Source: Sulfurimonas sp.
GTDB taxonomy: Bacteria > Campylobacterota > Campylobacteria > Campylobacterales > Sulfurimonadaceae
Assembly: GCA_027047745.1 (NCBI GenBank)
Contig: JALTUB010000378.1
Location: 1-28,235 of the forward strand
DNA length: 28,235 bases
Direction: 5' to 3'
The position numbers were made by a program, and so were the translations under genes. Position 1 is the first letter of the stretch. Every line of letters begins with the position of its first letter. The notes beneath the pieces were generated by a model. That model was not told where the DNA came from. It saw nothing but the letters and a program-made list of their open reading frames with translations, and made no database searches. Positions 23,670-28,235 of this stretch are shown here, piece by piece.

Positions 23670-24140
23670 CTACAGCAATCCCTCATCTTTAAAATAATTT
23701 ATCACTTTTTTATAAACATGTTTTTTAAAATGTGCAGTCAAATTTAAAGCATCATCCACATTTACAAATTTATAATCTATAAACTCTGGATGTTTTGTAT
23801 CTACTTTTATAAAAGCATCTTTTTTAAGTTTCACTAAAAAATATCTCTGGGTTTGACCCTTATAAGGCTTCATTTTCTTAGCTATTTTGGAAGGGAAATC
23901 ATAAGAAATCCACTCTGGATATTCAGCTATTATCTCTGCTCTATTAGTTCCTATCTCCTCTTCCATTTCACGAAAGAGTGCTTCTTTTACTTCTTCACCA
24001 TTATCTATGCCACCTTGAGGAAACTGCCAAATATCAGTTAAGTCATTTCGTTGCGCGATAAATATCTCTTTTTTTTGGGGATAATTGTTAGAAACAATAA
24101 TCATCGCCACATTAGGACGATAGTCTGGTTTTTTACTCAT
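23670..24140 (-). CDS. rppH: RNA pyrophosphohydrolase (Nudix)
   Basis: RppH removes pyrophosphate from the 5' end of mRNAs and so starts 5'-dependent decay; older names are NudH and InvA. It has 156 residues. The Nudix box GGIDNGEEVKEALFREMEEEIG is complete, with REMEEE catalytic glutamates. PNVAMIIVSN, IFIAQR and WQFPQGGID agree with RppH/Ap4A hydrolase members. AGGT precedes the ATG. It is the first gene of a five-gene operon; a TATAAT box (24168-24173) is about 28 bases upstream. An Ap4A hydrolase activity is also possible. Confidence 0.94.
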   Translation of the reverse strand: MSKKPDYRPNVAMIIVSNNYPQKKEIFIAQRNDLTDIWQFPQGGIDNGEEVKEALFREMEEEIGTNRAEIIAEYPEWISYDFPSKIAKKMKPYKGQTQRYFLVKLKKDAFIKVDTKHPEFIDYKFVNVDDALNLTAHFKKHVYKKVINYFKDEGLL

Positions 24141-24167
24141 TTTTGTACCTATGTTATAATTAACGCG

Positions 24168-24173
24168 ATTATA
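24168..24173 (-). promoter_or_regulatory. -10 box of the rppH-lysC-hobA-holB-folP operon
   Basis: TATAAT on the minus strand, preceded directly by TG. Predicted transcription start is near 24161, with a leader of about 20 bases that includes AGGT. Confidence 0.5.
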
Positions 24174-24202
24174 CAGAAGATGTAATTAAAATAAGATAAT
24201 AT

Positions 24203-24211
24203 TGATATAAT
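24203..24211 (+). promoter_or_regulatory. Extended -10 promoter of hemW, predicting a leaderless mRNA
   Basis: TGATATAAT, a perfect extended -10. The ATG begins at 24218, six bases after the box, where transcription would start. No ribosome binding site is seen. Confidence 0.5.
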
Positions 24212-24217
24212 ACTAAA

Positions 24218-25273
24218 ATGTTACTCTATATTCATATCCCATTTTGCGATTCTAAGTGTTCTTACTGTGCTTTTAACTCTTATGTAGATAAATTTCATCT
24301 AAAAGATGTGTATATGTCTGCTCTTAAAAAACAGCTTGAGTTTGAACTGGGACGCTTTGAGGCAAAAGAAAAAAGCATAGAGACTGTTTTTATAGGTGGT
24401 GGTACTCCTTCTACAGTCTCTCCAAAACTTTATAAGCCGATATTTAAACTTTTAAAACCATATTTACAAAAAAACATAGAAATAACTAGCGAAGCAAACC
24501 CAAATAGTGCAACTTATGAGTGGCTTAAAGGTATGAGAGAGTTAGGAGTAAATCGTATCAGTTTTGGTGTGCAAAGTTTTAACAAAGAGAAACTAAAACT
24601 TTTAAATCGTGCGCATTCGCCAGACCAAGCCATAAATGCAGTTAAAAATGCAGCTAAAGTTGGTTTTAAAAACATCTCTTTAGACCTTATTTATGCAACT
24701 CTAGGAGATACAAAAGAGCTTTTAGAGCATGATATAAACACTGCTTTTTCTTTACCTATCAACCATATAAGTGCTTATGCCTTAACCATAGAGGAAGGAA
24801 CAGCATTTTTCACTCAACCTAAAATGGCAAAAGAACAACTCTCCATCACAAATTGGCTTTTTGAGAGTATAAAAAACAGAGGATTTAAACAGTACGAGAT
24901 TAGTAACTTTGGAACTTATAGAAGTTCACATAACCTTGGGTACTGGAAATATAAAGATTACATGGGAGTTGGTGCGGGGGCTGTAGGAAAACTAAAACTG
25001 CAAAGATTTTATCCAACAAATTCGATCGAAGATTATATTGAAAATCCTTTAGAGATTAAAACAGAAGAGCTAGAAGATGAAGACAAGAAGATAGAACAAC
25101 TCTTTTTAGGCTTTCGTTCATGTGTTGGTGTGGATAAAACTATACTTACAGATAGTGAGTTAGAAAAAGCTAAAATATTATTAACTGAAAAAAAAATCTA
25201 CTTAAAAAATGGAGTTTTTTACAACTATGATTATCTTTTAGCAGATGAGATTACTCTTTTTATATCTTCTTGA
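24218..25273 (+). CDS. hemW: Radical SAM heme chaperone / HemN-like protein
   Basis: Radical-SAM protein of 351 residues in the HemW group (often annotated as coproporphyrinogen III oxidase-like), which delivers heme to client proteins. LYIHIPFCDSKCSYCAFNSY contains the CxxxCxxC [4Fe-4S] motif, in the form typical of HemW (PFCxxxCxYCxF) and not the CxxxCxxCxC of true HemN. VFIGGGTPSTVSP, ITSEANPNSAT, RISFGVQSF and DLIYATLG are family signatures. LEAKLR-like C-terminal domains are replaced by GFRSCVGVD. The ATG coincides with the predicted transcription start (extended -10 at 24203). Genes tatB, tatC and queA follow on the same strand. Confidence 0.9.
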   Translation: MLLYIHIPFCDSKCSYCAFNSYVDKFHLKDVYMSALKKQLEFELGRFEAKEKSIETVFIGGGTPSTVSPKLYKPIFKLLKPYLQKNIEITSEANPNSATYEWLKGMRELGVNRISFGVQSFNKEKLKLLNRAHSPDQAINAVKNAAKVGFKNISLDLIYATLGDTKELLEHDINTAFSLPINHISAYALTIEEGTAFFTQPKMAKEQLSITNWLFESIKNRGFKQYEISNFGTYRSSHNLGYWKYKDYMGVGAGAVGKLKLQRFYPTNSIEDYIENPLEIKTEELEDEDKKIEQLFLGFRSCVGVDKTILTDSELEKAKILLTEKKIYLKNGVFYNYDYLLADEITLFISS

Positions 25274-25330
25274 TGTTTTTTTGGATAAAATTCATTTCTA
25301 AAATTAAATAATAAATATTGAAGGCTAAAT

Positions 25331-25747
25331 ATGTTTGGTATGGGTTTTACAGAGATACTTTTAATTGCTGTTATGGCTATCATATTTGTAGGTCCAGATA
25401 AACTGCCTGGCATGATGATAGATATTGTAAAATTTTTTAGAAATGTTAAAAATACAGTAGGCTCAGTAAAAGAGACTTTTGAAGAAGAGATAAATGTTAG
25501 CGACATCAAAAAAGAGGCACTTGCATATAAACAAGAACTTCTAAACGCAACAGAAGATTTAAACCAAGTCACTCATATAAAAGATGACATTGCAAGTGGA
25601 CTAAGTGACTTGAACAGTGATATTCTAAGTTTGGATGATGACACAAAACAAGAGAGTAAAAAAGAGAAAAAGCCACAAGAGGTTACTCTTAAAAAGAAGA
25701 AAAAGAACAAAATTAAAACAGAAAAAGAAGATGAATTAAATGCTTAA
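25331..25747 (+). CDS. tatB: Twin-arginine translocase subunit TatB
   Basis: Subunit of the Tat system, which exports folded proteins across the inner membrane. It has 138 residues. The N-terminus MFGMGFTEILLIAVMAIIFVGPDKLPG gives a single transmembrane helix, the conserved FGMGFTE/GPxxLP hinge and the start of the amphipathic helix (MMIDIVKFFRNVKNTVGSVKETF). The longer, acidic, then lysine-rich tail distinguishes TatB from TatA. AAGG lies six bases before the ATG. It overlaps tatC by eight bases, a reliable context. A tatA gene is not in the window. Confidence 0.94.
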   Translation: MFGMGFTEILLIAVMAIIFVGPDKLPGMMIDIVKFFRNVKNTVGSVKETFEEEINVSDIKKEALAYKQELLNATEDLNQVTHIKDDIASGLSDLNSDILSLDDDTKQESKKEKKPQEVTLKKKKKNKIKTEKEDELNA

Positions 25748-26564
25748 TGGAATAAGACCTCACCTTATAGAACTAAGAAAAAGACTTATTATTTCAGCCC
25801 TTAGTCTGATAGTTGTATTTTTAGCTATGTTTTATTTTCATGAGGCTATCTTAAACTGGATAGTAGCTCCACTAAATGATGCACTCATAGAAGTTGGTAA
25901 GAAGTCGGTACATGCTGCAGATGGGATGGTAACAACTTCTCAAGTAGGTGGTGCATTTTTTGTAGCACTTAAAGTATCATTTTTTGCTGCTATTGTTGGT
26001 GCATTGCCTATTATACTTGCCCAAATATGGTTATTTATAGCACCAGCTCTATATGCTCATGAGAAGAAGATGATTATTCCTTTTATTGTTGGTGGAACTT
26101 TCATGTTTGTCGTTGGAGTTTTGTTTGCCTACTATATTGTTACCCCATTTGGATTTGATTTTCTTATTACCTTCGGTAGTTTTAAATTTACACCTCTTAT
26201 CAACATAGAAGATTATGTTGGATTTTTTACTAAAATCATGTTTGGTTTTGGTATAGCTTTTGAGTTGCCTGTTTTTGCATACTTTTTAGCACTTTTAGGT
26301 CTTATAAATGACAAGCAGATGATTGCATTTTTTAAGTATGCAATCGTTATCATCTTTATAGTTGCTGCACTTCTAACTCCTCCTGATGTCTTAACTCAAT
26401 TACTTATGGCAGGTCCACTTCTTATACTTTATGGTATTTCTATTATCATTGTTAAGATTGTCAATCCTGCATCAGAGGAAGATGAGGAAGATGAGGAAGA
26501 TGAGGAAGAAGAAGAGCTTCAAGAGCAACTTGAGCTTCAAGATACAAGTAAAGAACAAGAGTAA
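25740..26564 (+). CDS. tatC: Twin-arginine translocase subunit TatC
   Basis: Central multi-spanning subunit that recognises twin-arginine signal peptides. It has 274 residues with six transmembrane segments. The N-terminal RPHLIELRKRLIISA is the conserved signal-recognition motif; FEAILN, the PALYAHEKKMIIPF loop, FELPVFAYFLALLGLI and ALLTPPDVLTQLLMAGPLLILYG all match the family. The C-terminal tail (about residue 245 on) is an acidic stretch made by a nine-base tandem repeat in the DNA, unlike the short tails of many TatC proteins. tatB overlaps its start, and queA begins five bases after its stop. Confidence 0.96.
   Translation: MLNGIRPHLIELRKRLIISALSLIVVFLAMFYFHEAILNWIVAPLNDALIEVGKKSVHAADGMVTTSQVGGAFFVALKVSFFAAIVGALPIILAQIWLFIAPALYAHEKKMIIPFIVGGTFMFVVGVLFAYYIVTPFGFDFLITFGSFKFTPLINIEDYVGFFTKIMFGFGIAFELPVFAYFLALLGLINDKQMIAFFKYAIVIIFIVAALLTPPDVLTQLLMAGPLLILYGISIIIVKIVNPASEEDEEDEEDEEEEELQEQLELQDTSKEQE
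26475..26510 (+). repeat. In-frame 9-base tandem repeat in the tatC tail
   Basis: GAGGAAGAT occurs three times in a row (26475-26501), followed by a fourth degenerate unit GAGGAAGAA. It encodes an acidic EED repeat. A separate direct repeat, GAGCTTCAAGA, occurs at 26514-26524 and 26532-26542. Confidence 0.85.
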
Positions 26565-26569
26565 AAGTA

Positions 26570-27598
26570 TTGATAGACAAAGAGTTACTAACTTCTAGCT
26601 ATGACTTCACACTTCCTAGTGAACTCATAGCAGCTTATCCTGCCTCTCCAAGAGATAGTGCAAAACTTTTAGTATATGATAGAACTACTGATACCATAAC
26701 TCATACATATTTTTATGAGTTGGAAAAATTTATCCCAAAAGATTGCGCACTTATTTTCAACGACACAAAGGTTATAAAAGCAAGACTTTTTGGATTTAAA
26801 CCAAGTGGTGGAAAGATAGAACTACTTATAAATAGACCATTAAATGCTCATGATATTAATGTTTACATCAGAGGCAAGGTTAAAGTAAATACAACTATAG
26901 AGTTTGATGATAATCTAGTCGCTAAAGTAAAAGAGTTAAAAGAAGATGGAAGTAGAATTGTAAACTTTAGTGTAGATGAAAAACTAATGCGTTTTGAAGA
27001 CCTACTCCCAATCATAGATAAGATAGGGCATATTCCTCTTCCCCCTTATATCCAAAGAGCTGATAATACTCAAGATGTAAATGAGTACCAAAGTGTCTTT
27101 GCAAAAGAGGAAGGTGCAGTCGCAGCACCAACTGCTTCACTACATTTTACACCAGAGCAACATGAAAAGATTTGCAAAGATTTCAAACACGCTTTTGTAA
27201 CTCTTCATGTAGGAAGTGGAACTTTTAAACCAGTAGATGCAAAGATAATAACAGACCATCCCATGCACTCTGAGTATTATGACATATCAAACAAAGCTAA
27301 AGAGATACTTGATTCTAATATACCACTCCTAAGTGTAGGAACGACCTCAACAAGAACCATAGAATTTTACGAAAAACATGGCAAGATCCAAAGAGGTGAA
27401 GCAAATCTGTTTCTAAACCCAAAAAACAGACCAAGCAGAGTAAATCATCTTTTAACTAACTTTCATCTACCAAAATCTACTCTTCTTATGCTCGTTGCAT
27501 CTTTTGTTGGACTAGAAAAAACACAAGAACTTTACACAGAGGCTATAAAAGAAAAATACCGTTTTTACTCTTATGGCGATGCTATGTTAATCATTTAG
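26570..27598 (+). CDS. queA: S-adenosylmethionine:tRNA ribosyltransferase-isomerase
   Basis: QueA makes epoxyqueuosine in tRNA by transferring the ribosyl part of SAM to 7-aminomethyl-7-deazaguanine. The 342-residue length is normal. The N-terminal YDFTLPSELIAAYPASPRDSAKLLV, IFNDTKVIKARLFG, GHIPLPPYIQR, YQSVFAKEEGAVAAPTASLHF, LHVGSGTFKPV and SVGTTSTRTIE are classical motifs. The start codon is TTG at 26570; no earlier in-frame start exists after the tatC stop and the next ATG would remove the conserved N-terminus. No good ribosome binding site is seen, so coupling to tatC is likely. It ends the hemW-tatB-tatC-queA run. Confidence 0.96.
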   Translation: MIDKELLTSSYDFTLPSELIAAYPASPRDSAKLLVYDRTTDTITHTYFYELEKFIPKDCALIFNDTKVIKARLFGFKPSGGKIELLINRPLNAHDINVYIRGKVKVNTTIEFDDNLVAKVKELKEDGSRIVNFSVDEKLMRFEDLLPIIDKIGHIPLPPYIQRADNTQDVNEYQSVFAKEEGAVAAPTASLHFTPEQHEKICKDFKHAFVTLHVGSGTFKPVDAKIITDHPMHSEYYDISNKAKEILDSNIPLLSVGTTSTRTIEFYEKHGKIQRGEANLFLNPKNRPSRVNHLLTNFHLPKSTLLMLVASFVGLEKTQELYTEAIKEKYRFYSYGDAMLII

Positions 27599-27619
27599 AT
27601 TAATAATTCATTTTAAAAG

Positions 27620-27628
27620 TGCTACAAT
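27620..27628 (+). promoter_or_regulatory. Extended -10 promoter reading into an IS remnant
   Basis: TGCTACAAT (extended -10). A GAGGAAG ribosome binding site (27644-27650) and an ATG (27656-27658) follow at normal spacing, but the frame then runs antisense through transposase-derived sequence and stops after 33 codons. It may be the start of a gene cut off by the insertion. Confidence 0.4.
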
Positions 27629-27658
27629 ATAAGTAACTCGATTGAGGAAGATTATATG

Positions 27659-27930
27659 AAAAGACAGCACTGCTTTAGAGTACCAATCAATCACGTCAGC
27701 AAGATAAACCATTCCACAGCTATCTTGATATATGTAATATCAGTACTCCATACTTGATTTGCTCTTACATATAATGTCTTTAGCTCGTAGTCTATCATAG
27801 CTTTTTTACTTGATGAGTCCGAGCTTCTTAACTTTCCCTACATCCAGTTATTCTCCACCGTTAACTCTCCTACTGTTTTAGCATACTCATCTACTTTTTC
27901 TTTCTGTTTACCCTCTCTTTTATTTTCTTA
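27659..27930 (-). pseudogene. IS3-family transposase remnant (orfA end fused to part of orfB)
   Basis: Read on the minus strand, the sequence encodes KQKEKVDEYAKTVGELTVEN then NWM, a TAG stop, GKLRSSDSSSKKAMIDYELK, as at the orfA/orfB junction of IS3-family elements. It then jumps directly to ANQVWSTDITYIKIA, the start of the integrase (DDE) core, so a block of perhaps 100 or more orfB codons is missing. A frameshift follows; in the next frame GMVYLADVIDWYSKAVLSF continues the core, after which homology ends near 27660. Nonsense codon, internal deletion, frameshift and missing ends show an old, inactive copy. No terminal inverted repeats or target-site duplication were identified. The family assignment rests on these conserved strings. 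Confidence 0.8.
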
Positions 27931-27981
27931 TTTTATCACATTTGAAATAAGAAATTTTACAATGTTGTTTGGTTTTTCTGG

Positions 27982-28067
27982 GGTAGTATCTTGCAGAAGA
28001 TTGTTAATATATCAACAATATTAATTTATGAATATGAATGGAATTGAAACGAGGACTAGATACTAAC
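27982..28067. repeat. Small A+T-rich region bounded by imperfect inverted repeats
   Basis: Arms GGTAGTATCTTG (27982-27993) and CTAGATACTAAC (28056-28067) pair at ten of twelve positions. Between them is a 7-bp perfect hairpin (TTAATAT/ATATTAA, 28004-28024). It may be a decayed miniature element or a terminator-like structure. The right arm overlaps the stop codon of the edge gene. This, the IS remnant and the promoter at 27620 account for the gap 27599-28062. Confidence 0.35.
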
Positions 28068-28235
28068 AAAGATAGATTTTCGCATTTTTAATCTCTATCT
28101 CACCTGAGAGTTCTGCTTCAAAAATGCGTGAAGGGAATTTTGCGATGGCTTTTTCATAAGTTGGAGTTTTTTTGCAGAACTCTCTAAACTCATCTAAAAT
28201 ATCTTCACTCTCTTTTAGAGTTCCAAATCTTGAAG
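28063..28235 (-). CDS. C-terminal part of an unrecognised protein (5' end beyond right edge)
   Basis: An open frame on the minus strand enters from the right edge and ends at TAG (28063-28065). The 56 visible residues include FGTLKESEDILDEFREF, then CKKTPTYEKAIAKFPSRIF and, at the end, ELSGEIEIKNAKIYLC. The codon pattern looks like a real gene of this genome. I do not recognise a family from this tail. The IS remnant lies downstream. Confidence 0.6.
   Translation of the reverse strand, partial: SRFGTLKESEDILDEFREFCKKTPTYEKAIAKFPSRIFEAELSGEIEIKNAKIYLC

Noticed and set aside
28036..28050. Sequence ending in ATTGAAAC, like the 3' end of many CRISPR repeats.
   Set aside because: It occurs only once here, with no spacer-repeat periodicity and no cas genes.
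28081..28128. Inverted repeat CGCATTTTT/AAAAATGCG.
   Set aside because: It lies within an open coding frame with a 30-base loop; coincidence is likely.

Overview
The window looks like a chromosomal segment of a Campylobacterota (Epsilonproteobacteria) bacterium, most like Sulfurimonas or a relative. This rests on the low G+C, on hobA (a DnaA-binding initiation factor known from this phylum), on the gene block rppH-lysC-hobA-holB-folP (same order as HP1228-HP1232 of Helicobacter pylori, from memory), and on a PEB4-type periplasmic chaperone beside nth with a class II aldolase nearby (cf. Campylobacter jejuni Cj0595-Cj0597). No database could be searched; species and family calls come from motifs read in the translations.

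Layout. 1-4605 (minus strand): a hipB-hipA toxin-antitoxin pair followed 32 bases later by a large SWIM-zinc-finger SNF2 ATPase that runs off the left edge. 4606-4770 holds two divergent promoters and two inverted repeats. 4771-8876: nitroreductase, PLP-dependent deaminase/desulfhydrase, PEB4/SurA-like chaperone, endonuclease III, a small lipoprotein and the tRNA-modification enzyme CmoA. 8978-11282: a periplasmic-binding-protein/PAS/GGDEF sensor, probably started at a CTG codon, plus a small membrane protein. 11279-12358: class II fructose-bisphosphate aldolase.

12459-15586 is the least explained stretch: a coiled-coil protein, a small helix-turn-helix protein, a 77-residue orphan, HU with a near-ideal terminator, and a degenerate superfamily-1 helicase-like protein. 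msrB follows, then a type II restriction-modification pair (PD-(D/E)xK-like nuclease and C5-cytosine methyltransferase) sits between msrB and a secreted cyclophilin. A Pit-type phosphate permease follows.

20157-24140 (minus) is a tight five-gene operon (rppH, lysC, hobA, holB, folP). 24218-27598 (plus) is hemW, tatB, tatC, queA. 27599-28062 has no intact gene: it contains an internally deleted, nonsense- and frameshift-bearing IS3-family transposase remnant and small inverted repeats. The right edge holds the C-terminus of an unrecognised minus-strand gene.

The four convergent gene pairs overlap or nearly touch at their stop codons, so transcription must end inside coding sequence. Several genes lack a Shine-Dalgarno sequence, and at least two (hemW and the HTH gene at 13256) have a consensus-like -10 box so close to the start codon that a leaderless mRNA is predicted. 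No wholly new system is proven; the best candidates for a closer look are the helicase-like protein, the hipBA-SNF2 cluster, the sensor cyclase and the restriction-modification pair.
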